From: an uncultured Opitutales bacterium
GTDB taxonomy: Bacteria > Verrucomicrobiota > Verrucomicrobiia > Opitutales > Coraliomargaritaceae
Length of the DNA stretch: 37,156 nt
Reading direction: 5' to 3'
NCBI GenBank assembly: GCA_937775295.1
Contig: CALKBZ010000040.1
Coordinates: 1 to 37,156 of the forward strand
Position numbers and translations under genes: made by a program. Below are positions 1-8,134 of this stretch, in pieces. A model generated the notes under the pieces. It worked only from the letters and a program-made list of their open reading frames with translations, did no database searches and had not been told where the DNA came from. Position 1 is the stretch's first letter. Every line of letters starts with the position of its first letter.

Positions 1-1
1 T

Positions 2-658
2 ATTGGTGGCACCGAGGCTCGGGCCGTTTTGGATGTTGCTGATGGTAGGCGCTATCTGCAAAACGATGGTGGAGTCAGCATTGACGCAACTGGAGCCGTA
101 GTAGGCGCTGCTGGCCTCCGAGTCGAGTGGAGCCCTACGTCACAGCCTAAGGCTGTATTGGGTGATGCTCAGTCTGCTGCAGCAGTATGGAATGGAGCAG
201 CAACCCAGCCGAGCATTGCTGCGTTGGACGCGAATGATCCGAATCAATTTCGTTTATCGGTTCAGTCCTGGTCAGTGGGTCCATCCGGAGATTTGACCAT
301 TGCGCTCAACGATGGTTCCTCGTACAATAGAGGTAAGGTGCTTCTCCAATCATTGAGTGATCCAGATTCATTGACTGCAGATGGTCAGGGGCTCTACTCT
401 GGAGCCCAGCTCGCCGGGCCAATCGGGTTACAAACATGGGATCTTGGTCGCCAACTGACGGTCGCTGAGGTGGAGGCACATTCGCCCGGCAGTCAGGGGC
501 AGGGATTTATCGAAGGTGGAGCGCTGGAAGGATCGAATACAGACTTAACTTTTGAATTCTCTCAGATGATCACCACGCAAAGAGCTTTTCAGGCGGGTTC
601 ACGTGTGATTACCGTCTCCGATGAAATGCTGCAGGAAATCATCAATCTTAAACGTTAA
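2..658 (+). CDS. flgE: Flagellar hook protein FlgE, 3' part (cut by window edge)
   Basis: This is the C-terminal part of the hook protein, which polymerises into the flexible joint between rod and filament. The frame is open to the left edge, so the true start lies outside; the TTG at 29 is not the start. About the last 65 residues carry the typical FlgE/FlgG/FlgK ending: a GALEGSNTDL segment, an amphipathic helix with MITTQRAFQAGSRVI, then the DEMLQEIINLKR tail. Upstream, residues resembling the hook D1 domain (a DGSSYNRGKVLLQSLSDPDSL stretch) fit FlgE better than the rod proteins. fliL follows after 12 bp. The hook gene at the head of a fliL-M-N-O-P-Q-R block is a common arrangement. The family call is secure; only the length is unknown. 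Confidence 0.9.
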   Translation: MGGTEARAVLDVADGRRYLQNDGGVSIDATGAVVGAAGLRVEWSPTSQPKAVLGDAQSAAAVWNGAATQPSIAALDANDPNQFRLSVQSWSVGPSGDLTIALNDGSSYNRGKVLLQSLSDPDSLTADGQGLYSGAQLAGPIGLQTWDLGRQLTVAEVEAHSPGSQGQGFIEGGALEGSNTDLTFEFSQMITTQRAFQAGSRVITVSDEMLQEIINLKR

Positions 659-670
659 TCTTGTATACTG

Positions 671-1201
671 ATGGCTGACGACGAATCAAAAGAACCAAAA
701 AAAGATGGCCCGCCAATGCTGCCTCTTATTTTAGCATTATTGATCATTCCATTAGCGACGATGGTCATTGCTCAATTTGTGGTAATCCCCCAGCTTCAGG
801 AGGCGATGGGAGTGGAGGTCCACTCGAAAGAGGATTCGGGTGAACCGGTTAGCCATTCGAAAGAAGAGGGTAGCGAGAGGCAAGCGAAGCTTGGAGGTCA
901 AGATGACTCGTATGCATTAAATGGATTGGTATCTAACTTGGCGGGAACCATGGGAACCCGTTTTGTAAAGGTCAGTATTGAGGTGCGTGGTAAAGGCGAG
1001 AATGTGTCGGAAGTCCTTAAGTTAAACAAGTCGGTTGTGCTTGACGCAATCATTACAATATTATCGTCTCAGAGTATTCAGTCTCTGGAGGTTCCGGGCG
1101 GTCGGAATCGCTTGCGTTTGTCTCTGGTCGAGGGAATAAATCAGGCGTTAAATGATGATCTAATCAATCAGCTCTATTTTACTGAATTTATGATTCAGTA
1201 G
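671..1201 (+). CDS. fliL: Flagellar basal body-associated protein FliL
   Basis: FliL is an inner-membrane protein around the stator that supports torque under load. The 176-aa product has a short charged cytoplasmic N-terminus, one membrane segment at about residues 16-38, an acidic/polar linker (about 45-75), and a periplasmic FliL domain. It ends with LINQLYFTEFMIQ, matching the family's usual YFTEFVVQ-like end. The size is typical. No clear Shine-Dalgarno precedes the ATG. It lies between flgE and fliM, the usual place. Sequence conservation in the middle is modest, so the call rests on topology, the C-terminal motif and context. Confidence 0.85.
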   Translation: MADDESKEPKKDGPPMLPLILALLIIPLATMVIAQFVVIPQLQEAMGVEVHSKEDSGEPVSHSKEEGSERQAKLGGQDDSYALNGLVSNLAGTMGTRFVKVSIEVRGKGENVSEVLKLNKSVVLDAIITILSSQSIQSLEVPGGRNRLRLSLVEGINQALNDDLINQLYFTEFMIQ

Positions 1202-1219
1202 GAGTCGCCGACATTCTCG

Positions 1220-2194
1220 ATGAAAGAAAAAAATAGAACAGCCTCTCTTCGGAAGAAGGGTCGAGCACGCCTTTCTCCAGTGATCAAAGCTGGAGGGCAT
1301 CGACTCGGCACTGAGGACAGGGTCGAAATAGAGGATTATACTTTAGGGGATTGTCGTGAACTCAGCGCAATTGTGTTGGAAGCGCTCCGGCAGCGACATA
1401 AAGAAATGTTTATTGCTCTTGAGTCGCGGCTCTCAATGTTTTTGAGGGCGGAGGTTTGCCTCGAACTAGAGGGCCTGGTTGCGGCAAAATATCGTCAAGT
1501 TGCTGGCGAAATCGACGACAGCTTCCATTTAAGCCTTTTTCGTGCGGATTCGGTAACCGGTGCAGGTTTTTTTGGATGTAGCACGAACGTTGCCCTTGCT
1601 GCGGTGAATGTGCTACTAGGAGGCGGTACAGGCAGCCCGAAGGAAGGGAAGCACTTAACTAAGATTGAGGCGGATCTTTTTGATGAAGTTTCCTGTGAGA
1701 TCTTGGAAGGTTGGCGAAATGCATGGCAAGCGGATCTGGAGTTTGACCCTCAGGTATTTCAGCAAGAGAAAAGCGTAAAAAATGTTACCCAATGTGATCG
1801 GCTGACGGCGGTCCTGCACGCTAAGCTAAGCTTTAAGATTGGTGAAATCGAGGGGAGCGGCTGTCTGGTTTATCCGGTGCACATGATTGATTCGGTGGTA
1901 CGCCGAATTGAAGCGTCATTGGCAAGTGGGGAAAAAGACGGGCGCAGTCTCGCCGGGCAATGGTCGGCAGTTTACGGAAATGTGCCTGTTCGGCCAGAAG
2001 TTAAAATTGATGCTGGGCGGATGACCGTGCGGGAGTTTCTTGCGCTCAAACCAGGTGCCATCGTTCCTCTGCGTCATCAAGCGATGGAGTCGGCTTGCAT
2101 GAGCCTGGCGGGTACCGGATTCTTTTGTGGTACCTATGGGGTCGATGGGGGGCGTTTGGCCCTCTCCTTAACAAATAAAATCAAAGACTTATAA
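1220..2194 (+). CDS. fliM: Flagellar motor switch protein FliM (divergent, no CheY-binding peptide)
   Basis: FliM forms the C-ring with FliG and FliN and normally receives CheY-P. The 324-aa product has a middle domain (about residues 45-230, with the loop VLLGGGTGSP recalling the GGxG motif) and a C-terminal SpoA domain (about 245-320, REFLALKPGAIVPL) like that of FliN. The usual N-terminal LSQxEIDALL peptide for CheY-P is missing. The first 40 residues are instead basic (SLRKKGRARL). An upstream start cannot restore it, because the fliL stop at 1199-1201 is in the same frame. fliN follows after 3 bp. Function as switch protein is likely; the way direction is controlled is unclear. Confidence 0.82.
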   Translation: MKEKNRTASLRKKGRARLSPVIKAGGHRLGTEDRVEIEDYTLGDCRELSAIVLEALRQRHKEMFIALESRLSMFLRAEVCLELEGLVAAKYRQVAGEIDDSFHLSLFRADSVTGAGFFGCSTNVALAAVNVLLGGGTGSPKEGKHLTKIEADLFDEVSCEILEGWRNAWQADLEFDPQVFQQEKSVKNVTQCDRLTAVLHAKLSFKIGEIEGSGCLVYPVHMIDSVVRRIEASLASGEKDGRSLAGQWSAVYGNVPVRPEVKIDAGRMTVREFLALKPGAIVPLRHQAMESACMSLAGTGFFCGTYGVDGGRLALSLTNKIKDL

Positions 2195-2197
2195 ATT

Positions 2198-2476
2198 ATG
2201 GAAGAATCCGAAGCAAACCAGCAGTCATCCTCGGCGGACAGTGGAAACCTGAGTCTTCTTGAAGATGTTTCAGTGGAAGTGAGCCTACGCGTGGGCACCT
2301 GTTCGATGACTATGGGGGAGGTGCTCCAGCTTGAATCTGGAGATGTTGTTCAAATGAATGAGTCTATTGATGATCCTGTTCTGCTCTATCTTAATGATAA
2401 AGCGGTCGCGATTGGTGAAGTGGTATTGGTTGAAGATCGTCTTGGCCTCAAAATTAAAGAGATATTGGAAGAATGA
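2198..2476 (+). CDS. fliN: Flagellar motor switch protein FliN
   Basis: FliN is the small C-ring subunit that stacks below FliM and helps dock export substrates. The 92-aa product is almost entirely one SpoA domain: LEDVSVEVSLRVGTCSMTMGEV, then LESGDVVQMNESIDDPVLLYLNDKAVAIGEVVLV. This matches the family core (L..G.V..L....D.PV.L.VNG..VA.GEVV). The N-terminal 20 residues are polar and probably disordered. There is no Shine-Dalgarno before the ATG; the context is AT-rich (ataaatt). Its stop overlaps the fliO start by 4 bp (ATGA), suggesting coupled translation. Confidence 0.92.
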   Translation: MEESEANQQSSSADSGNLSLLEDVSVEVSLRVGTCSMTMGEVLQLESGDVVQMNESIDDPVLLYLNDKAVAIGEVVLVEDRLGLKIKEILEE

Positions 2477-2898
2477 TCGCTCTTTTTTTAATAGGTCAGG
2501 CTTCTGCTGGTGACATTATTGGTTCCGAGCGGTGGACTGGTAGTGGCGCATTTGGGCTCCTCTGGGTGTCGCTCGTGCTTTTTTTAGGCTTAGGGGTCGG
2601 GGCGTGGTTTTTTAATCGTAAAATGAAGGTCGGCGGTGGTTCGAAAAATGGAAATCTGACTATTTTGGAAACGCGTCCACTCGGAGGCCGTCAGTTCTTG
2701 ATGGTCGTCGGCTATGCCGGTGAGCGATTACTGCTTTCCGTCTGCCCTGGTCGCGTAGAGTATCTTTGTGCACTTCCTCGGGTTGATGACTGTGGCGGTA
2801 GTCAGGCAGTGTCTGAGGCGAGTGATATCAACGTGTCGAGCGCAGCCTTTAGTCAACTACTCGAGCAGTGCTCCAGTCCAGGAAGGAAGAAAGTTTAA
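2473..2898 (+). CDS. fliO: Flagellar export apparatus assembly protein FliO
   Basis: FliO is a small membrane scaffold that helps FliP rings form. The 141-aa product has an N-terminal hydrophobic stretch, a clear membrane helix at about residues 28-47 (LLWVSLVLFLGLGVGAWFF), and a cytoplasmic domain. That domain carries the FliO pattern LTILETRPLGGRQFLMVVGYAGERLLLSV (shown here only in part: TRPLGGRQFL). The C-terminal 40 residues are variable. The ATG overlaps the fliN stop. FliO is poorly conserved, so position between fliN and fliP is a major part of the evidence. Confidence 0.82.
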   Translation: MIALFLIGQASAGDIIGSERWTGSGAFGLLWVSLVLFLGLGVGAWFFNRKMKVGGGSKNGNLTILETRPLGGRQFLMVVGYAGERLLLSVCPGRVEYLCALPRVDDCGGSQAVSEASDINVSSAAFSQLLEQCSSPGRKKV

Positions 2899-2902
2899 GT
2901 AC

Positions 2903-3712
2903 ATGCCTAACTTTGTTGCGATACTTGTCTGCTTGTTCGTCTCTATCGGGGCCAGCCTTCCGCTGAATGCCCAGAGTGTCCCGGGGGCCGTGCTTCCCCG
3001 CGGGCCCGATGCGAGTGCCGGTGAGTTGGCGCCTAGCTTAGCGCCGGGCTTCGAACTCTCGCTGAATTTAGGGAGCAAAGGGGGGGAGGATGATGTTTCG
3101 ACTACGATCCAACTTTTGGTTCTGATGACGCTGCTCTCTTTGGCCCCCGCGATTGTGTTATTGATGACTAGCTTCGTTCGCATAGTCATTGTGCTTGGTT
3201 TTGTCAAAAATGCGATGGGCCTGCAGTCGATTCCCCCGAATCAAGTGATTATCGGGATCGCGATATTCCTGACTTTTTTTATCATGAAGCCAGTTGGAGA
3301 AGAAATCTACGACAAGGCCTATATCCCCTTGCAGGCAGCAGAGATCACGAGTGGGGAAGCAATGGATCGGGCCGTTGTGCCGCTCAAGGATTTTATGCTG
3401 AGGCAAACTCGGCCTGCAGATGTGCAGTTCTTTCTCGATATCGCAGACATGTCGAGCACCGCGGTCGAGGATCTGCCGCTCAGGATTGTTGTTCCTTCAT
3501 TTGTTATTAGTGAGTTGCGAACAGCCTTCCAAATGGGATTCATGGTTTTTTTGCCTTTTCTAGCGATTGATTTTATCGTCGCAACGGTGCTCATGGCAAT
3601 GGGTATGATGATGATGCCGCCGGTGATTGTATCCTTACCCTTTAAGATTTTGCTATTTGTACTTGTGGATGGATGGTACCTAATTACGCGTTCCATTGTG
3701 CTCAGTTTTTAG
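2903..3712 (+). CDS. fliP: Flagellar type III export gate protein FliP
   Basis: FliP forms the pentameric core of the export gate with FliQ and FliR. From the ATG at 2903 the product is 269 aa and starts with a cleavable signal peptide (MPNFVAILVCLFVSIGASL), as FliP usually does. Membrane helices follow: TIQLLVLMTLLSLAPAIVLL, the conserved TSFVRIVIVLGFVKNAMG and PPNQVIIGIAIFLTFFIM, and two C-terminal helices around FLPFLAIDFIVATVLMAMGM. The frame stays open upstream to 2768, but that part overlaps fliO and lacks FliP features. The 2903 start has a purine-rich ribosome site (ggaaggaagaaag). Placement before fliQ is canonical. Confidence 0.94.
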   Translation: MPNFVAILVCLFVSIGASLPLNAQSVPGAVLPRGPDASAGELAPSLAPGFELSLNLGSKGGEDDVSTTIQLLVLMTLLSLAPAIVLLMTSFVRIVIVLGFVKNAMGLQSIPPNQVIIGIAIFLTFFIMKPVGEEIYDKAYIPLQAAEITSGEAMDRAVVPLKDFMLRQTRPADVQFFLDIADMSSTAVEDLPLRIVVPSFVISELRTAFQMGFMVFLPFLAIDFIVATVLMAMGMMMMPPVIVSLPFKILLFVLVDGWYLITRSIVLSF

Positions 3713-3715
3713 GAA

Positions 3716-3988
3716 ATGAATGTTGATTTTGCAGTCGAGCTGTTTCGTGAGTTGCTGAAAACCTCACTCGTCGTCGTGATGCCTATACTGCTCATCGCGA
3801 TGTTGGTCGGTATCGTCATCAGCTTGCTTCAAGCTTTGACTAGTATCCAGGAGCAGACCTTAGCTTTCGTTCCGAAGTTGGTTGCTGTGATCGGGTTAAT
3901 GATGTTTCTCGCTTATTGGTTTGTAGAAGTGATGACGACCTTTACCATTGAAATCTTCAATCGTCTGCCGAGTGTCGTCGGAGGGTAG
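3716..3988 (+). CDS. fliQ: Flagellar export gate protein FliQ
   Basis: FliQ is the two-helix subunit that wraps the FliP-FliR core of the export gate. The 90-aa product has the usual length, an N-terminal amphipathic start (VDFAVELFRELLKTSL), helix 1 (VVVMPILLIAMLVGIVISLL), the conserved QALTSIQEQTLAFVPKLVA loop, and helix 2 (VIGLMMFLAYWFVEVM). A short Shine-Dalgarno-like agga overlaps the fliP stop, giving 3 bp between genes. fliR follows 24 bp later. Confidence 0.95.
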   Translation: MNVDFAVELFRELLKTSLVVVMPILLIAMLVGIVISLLQALTSIQEQTLAFVPKLVAVIGLMMFLAYWFVEVMTTFTIEIFNRLPSVVGG

Positions 3989-4012
3989 TCGCTGTGCTGA
4001 TTTACGAGTAAT

Positions 4013-4780
4013 ATGCTTCTTCCTGATTCAGTGTCGTTGCTTTATGCTGCGGCTGTTTTCTTCCGTGCGGGCACTTTTTTATTTTTGCTGCCTTTTCTCG
4101 GTCGCCCGGTTCCAGTCATTGTTCGCGTTGCACTTGCGGCTTTTCTAGCTTATACGGCAGTCACGTTGATTCCTCCGCCAGCCGATTTGGTTATGCCGGA
4201 TCACTGGGCTGGGTTGTTTCTGTTGGGGCTTATGGAGGCATTTTATGGCTTTTGTATGGCGCTGGGTGTGCTGTTGCTTTTTCAAATCGTGCAGGCTGGG
4301 GGGGAGCTTATTTCCACTCAGCTTGGTTTGATGCAAAGCAATATCTTTAACCCGATGAGTGGGGCTCAAGAGTCGGCTCTTGGAGCCGGATTGATGATGC
4401 TGACGCTGGCTTTGATTTTTATCCTCAATATTCACCATGAGATTATTTATGGCTTTTTGGAGAGCCTTCGGATCGCCCCGGTGGGGTCTGTGCCATCGGG
4501 GGCGTCAAATGTTGAATTTGTGATGTATGAGACGGGAAAAATTTTCCTAATATCACTCCAGATGGCGGGGCCAATTGTGGCGGTTAATTATATCATTACC
4601 CTCTCGTTTGCATTTTTAGGGAAAATTATTCCGACGATGAATGTGCTTATACTCAGTTATAGCCTGCGCTTGGGGGTGGGCTTTTCGATTCTCTACCTCG
4701 TTTTTTATCTTCTGGCACAGTTATTGCTAAGCATAACATCAACGATGCCTGAGCGTATGCTCCAATACCTCCCTTTCTGA
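4013..4780 (+). CDS. fliR: Flagellar export gate protein FliR
   Basis: FliR completes the FliPQR channel in the inner membrane. The 255-aa product is about the family's normal length and nearly all membrane-embedded. It has an N-terminal helix with FFRAGTFLFLLPFLGRPVP, the conserved loop GGELISTQLGLMQSNIFNPMSG, and hydrophobic helices to the end (LGVGFSILYLVFYLLAQLLL). flhB starts 36 bp downstream. The ATG has no convincing Shine-Dalgarno. Overlapping frames in this interval are not supported as genes. Confidence 0.93.
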   Translation: MLLPDSVSLLYAAAVFFRAGTFLFLLPFLGRPVPVIVRVALAAFLAYTAVTLIPPPADLVMPDHWAGLFLLGLMEAFYGFCMALGVLLLFQIVQAGGELISTQLGLMQSNIFNPMSGAQESALGAGLMMLTLALIFILNIHHEIIYGFLESLRIAPVGSVPSGASNVEFVMYETGKIFLISLQMAGPIVAVNYIITLSFAFLGKIIPTMNVLILSYSLRLGVGFSILYLVFYLLAQLLLSITSTMPERMLQYLPF

Positions 4781-4816
4781 CCCCTGCCCTACTCATAAAC
4801 CTTACTTTAATGCTTA

Positions 4817-5908
4817 ATGTCAGCGGATCAAGATAGAGAATCGAAGACTGAGGAGCCCACCGCAAAGCGCCTGGAAAAAGCGATGGCAGAGGGTAACTTC
4901 GCCAAAGCGGAGGAGATCCAGACTGTGTTCGCCCTGGCTGCTTCTTTCATTGCAATCATGTTCTACGCGGGTTCGGTCAGTGAATCGATGTATATGTTTA
5001 TGCAGTCGATTTTGTCCAGTCTGAGTGAGTTTGAGGTCACTGCGGGGACTGTGGTTTCGGCGTTCAACACCGCCGGGTCCTCGTTCCTTTTTCTGTTAAT
5101 GCCCTTGTTTGCTATTGTAGTCATAGCTGCAATCTTAGCTGGTGGCCTGCAGAGTCGTTTCACTCTAGCTCCTAAGGCTCTGGTGCCTAAGACGAGCAAG
5201 CTGAACCCGCTTAGCAATGCCAAGCAGAAATTTGGCACACAGGCTTGGGTCAAGTTCGCGGTTGATTTGATCAAATTGATTTGTGTGGCCGGAGTCATTG
5301 CTTTTGCAATTCAGCGGGTGACTGCTCATCCAATTTTCCATTCGCCTCTAGATGCCTTCCAGGTCGTATTATTCATACGTGAGTCGACCTTGCAGATGCT
5401 TTCGCTGCTCATTGTCGGAGTCGGATTTACAGCCCTAGTTAACTACCTGTACCAAAAAAATAAGGTGATGGGCGATTTGCGAATGACCAAGCAGGAAGTG
5501 ACGGATGAGCACAAGCAATCTGAGGGTGATCAGCAAGTGAAGAGCGCCCGTCGGCGACTCGCGCAAAAGTTAACTGAGAGGCAGATGTTTAATGCAATAC
5601 CTGAGGCGGATGTTGTTATTACCAACCCGACCCACTATGCCGTGGCGCTACGATATGACAAAAGCAAAGGTAGCTCACCCCTCATTCTTGCGAAGGGGAA
5701 AAACTTGATTGCGCAGCGCATCAAAGGTATCGCTAAGGAACATGGTGTCCCGATGGTTGAAAATCGCCCTGCCGCGCAAGCGCTTTACAAGATCGGTGAG
5801 CCTGGGAAGCAGATCCCCCCGCAGCTCTTTCAGGTCGTGGCTGAAATTCTCGCCTTTGTTTATCGTAACCACCGATCATTCTTTCACCGCCGTAGGGTTT
5901 CGCAGTAA
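4817..5908 (+). CDS. flhB: Flagellar export switch protein FlhB
   Basis: FlhB controls the change from hook/rod to filament export by self-cleavage of its cytoplasmic domain. The 363-aa product begins with the family signature (ESKTEEPTAKRLEKAMAEGN), has four membrane helices up to about residue 210, and a linker with MGDLRMTKQEVTDEHKQSEG. The autocleavage motif NPTH is intact at residues 270-273 (VVITNPTHYAVALRY). The C-terminus (about 300-345, VPMVENRPAAQALYKIGEPG) is typical. flhA follows after 12 bp. Confidence 0.96.
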   Translation: MSADQDRESKTEEPTAKRLEKAMAEGNFAKAEEIQTVFALAASFIAIMFYAGSVSESMYMFMQSILSSLSEFEVTAGTVVSAFNTAGSSFLFLLMPLFAIVVIAAILAGGLQSRFTLAPKALVPKTSKLNPLSNAKQKFGTQAWVKFAVDLIKLICVAGVIAFAIQRVTAHPIFHSPLDAFQVVLFIRESTLQMLSLLIVGVGFTALVNYLYQKNKVMGDLRMTKQEVTDEHKQSEGDQQVKSARRRLAQKLTERQMFNAIPEADVVITNPTHYAVALRYDKSKGSSPLILAKGKNLIAQRIKGIAKEHGVPMVENRPAAQALYKIGEPGKQIPPQLFQVVAEILAFVYRNHRSFFHRRRVSQ

Positions 5909-5920
5909 AGGACCTAAGAT

Positions 5921-8134
5921 ATGGTTGAATCTGGAAATAATGAAAGCCGCTTTTTAGGGCTGATTAAGAATGGAGATTACCTCTTGGCAGCTGCCTTGTT
6001 TGGGGTGATTATCGTTTTAGTGCTGCCCTTGCCCAAGCCGGTTCTAGACACTTTGTTAGTCATCAGTATCGGTAGTGCGATTCTAATTCTGCTTGTCGCT
6101 ATTTATGTGCGCGAACCGGTGCAGTTGTCTGTCTTTCCTTCGGTTCTTTTGATTGTTACCCTCTATCGCTTGGCGCTCAATGTGGCGTCCACGCGACTCA
6201 TCCTGCTGGATGGTGATGCGGGTGAGGTCATTGCTTCTTTCGGTGAATTCGTTGTCGGGGGCAATTATGTCGTTGGGGCGGTGATCTTTTTGATTCTTGT
6301 GATTGTTAATTTCATGGTGATCACTAAGGGGGCAGGGCGCATTGCCGAAGTCGCGGCGCGTTTTACTCTCGACGCGATGCCGGGCAAGCAGATGGCGATT
6401 GACGCTGAGTTGAATGCTGGAGCCATTGATGAGGAGGAAGCCAAGTCGCGGCGCCAAAAGGTTCAAAGTGAAGCTGATTTTTATGGAAAGATGGACGGGG
6501 CGAGTAAATTCGTCCGCGGTGATGCGATCGCTGGTATTCTGATTACCCTAATTAACATTATCGCAGGCTTTGCAATCGGCATGATGCAGAGAGATCTCAG
6601 TTTGGAAGAGAGCCTGCGCCTATACTCGCTTCTTTCGATCGGTGATGGCTTGGTCTCGCAGATCCCCGCGCTCATTTTCTCGTTTGCTACTGGACTCTTA
6701 ATCACACGCTCTTCAGGTCGTCAAAATTTGGGTAGTAGTATGGCTCGACAGTTAGGTTTTTATCCACGTGCGCTCGGCATTTTAGGTGGTTTTTTGTGTA
6801 TTATGGGGATGCTTCCTGGTATGCCTAAATTTACCTTTTTCTTCTTCGCAGCGCTGGCTCTGATCCTTTCCTACACGCTTAAGCGCCACAAGCTGGATGC
6901 CGCTAATTTTGCAGATATTCTCAACGAGGCGGAGCACCCCGATGGAGGTAGCAGCAGTCAAACCGCAGTATCTACGGTCAGTGCGGGCTCTGCTGGAGGA
7001 GCGGGCGCAACGGCTGCGGAAAGTGCCGTGGTGAATTCCGAGATGCTCGAAAAAATGTTGGATGTGGATATTCTGTCGGTGGAGTTGGGCTACTCCTTAC
7101 TTCGTCTAGCCGATGAGGAGAAGGGGGGCGATCTGGTTGAGCGCGTCACCGGGCTGCGTAAAACATTTGCTAAAGATGTGGGGCTTTTATTGCCGTCGGT
7201 TTCGCTGCGTGATAATTTCGAGCTGGAGGCGAACGACTATTGTTTTCTGCTTCGCGGAAAGCCTGTCGCTCGTGGGCGCATTCTTCCGAATCGCTCGCTC
7301 GCGATGAACGTAAATGGCAGTAAGGCGAAGATCCCTGGTGAAAAAACAAAAGAGCCAGTATTTGGTTTGGATGCGATCTGGGTGGATGAGGCAGGTCGAA
7401 AGACAGCGGAGATGAACGGATTTACGGTGGTGGATGCTGCTTCGGTTTTGTGCACGCACCTTTCAGAGACTTTCCGAACTTATAGTTATGAAATTCTCGA
7501 CCGACAAACTGTGCAGCGTATGATTGATCATACGCGCGAGAAGCATCCGGCATTGGTGGATGAGTTGTTTCCTGATGTATTATCGGCAGGCTTGCTGCAA
7601 GGGGTTCTAAGTAATTTACTCCGAGAGAATGTCTCGATTCGGAACCTCAATTTGATCTTGGAGAGTATGGGAGAGATGGCTTTGCATTCTAAAAGCGGGA
7701 ATGATCTTTCTGAGCACGCGCGCCGTCGGTTGTCTCCATATATTATTGATCAATATGAATTCGAGCCGGGCAAGATCAAAGCGATCACATTGGATCCTCG
7801 AATTGAACAGTTTCTTCTGGCGCGGGTGCAGAAAACTCAATTCGAGGTGAGCTTAAGTGTTGATCCGACCACTGCTCACGACGTGCTGGGGCAACTGATG
7901 CGCCTGATGTCAGAGATGAACAACGAGGGTTATACGCCACTCATCGTAGTCATGCAGGAGCTCCGGCTTGGCTTTAAGCGTTTCTTTGAATCCACCCTTT
8001 CCCGGCTGGTTGTTATCTCCTATCAGGAGATCCCAACTAGCACAGAAATTGAAAATTATGGCATTATTCAGGCTCCGAGTAGTGTCGATCAAATCCAGAG
8101 CGAAAATAGAGAGATGACGGAAACAAGCGCATGA
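5921..8134 (+). CDS. flhA: Flagellar export gate protein FlhA
   Basis: FlhA is the nonameric export gate whose cytoplasmic ring receives chaperone-substrate complexes. The 737-aa product has eight predicted membrane helices in the first 320 residues, with the FHIPEP signature region LYRLALNVASTRLIL and the conserved GRIAEVAARFTLDAMPGKQM loop. A Ser/Gly/Ala-rich linker at about residues 340-370 (SSSQTAVSTVSAGSAGGAG) makes it somewhat longer than the usual 690-700 aa. The cytoplasmic domain follows (LSVELGYSLLRLAD, then PSVSLRDN). A ribosome site aaagga precedes the ATG. The stop overlaps the next start by 4 bp (ATGA). Confidence 0.96.
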   Translation: MVESGNNESRFLGLIKNGDYLLAAALFGVIIVLVLPLPKPVLDTLLVISIGSAILILLVAIYVREPVQLSVFPSVLLIVTLYRLALNVASTRLILLDGDAGEVIASFGEFVVGGNYVVGAVIFLILVIVNFMVITKGAGRIAEVAARFTLDAMPGKQMAIDAELNAGAIDEEEAKSRRQKVQSEADFYGKMDGASKFVRGDAIAGILITLINIIAGFAIGMMQRDLSLEESLRLYSLLSIGDGLVSQIPALIFSFATGLLITRSSGRQNLGSSMARQLGFYPRALGILGGFLCIMGMLPGMPKFTFFFFAALALILSYTLKRHKLDAANFADILNEAEHPDGGSSSQTAVSTVSAGSAGGAGATAAESAVVNSEMLEKMLDVDILSVELGYSLLRLADEEKGGDLVERVTGLRKTFAKDVGLLLPSVSLRDNFELEANDYCFLLRGKPVARGRILPNRSLAMNVNGSKAKIPGEKTKEPVFGLDAIWVDEAGRKTAEMNGFTVVDAASVLCTHLSETFRTYSYEILDRQTVQRMIDHTREKHPALVDELFPDVLSAGLLQGVLSNLLRENVSIRNLNLILESMGEMALHSKSGNDLSEHARRRLSPYIIDQYEFEPGKIKAITLDPRIEQFLLARVQKTQFEVSLSVDPTTAHDVLGQLMRLMSEMNNEGYTPLIVVMQELRLGFKRFFESTLSRLVVISYQEIPTSTEIENYGIIQAPSSVDQIQSENREMTETSA

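Noticed and set aside
2768-2902. Longer FliP from an upstream ATG
   Set aside because: The extension lies within fliO and would hide the signal peptide at the 2903 start.
4145-4438. Antisense frame within fliR (and similar antisense frames in the flagellar block)
   Set aside because: No domain, no start signal, and the opposite strand carries a well-supported gene.
5231-5246. TTGGCACAC sigma-54-like site inside flhB
   Set aside because: The -12 GC is not at the required spacing and the site is within a coding region.
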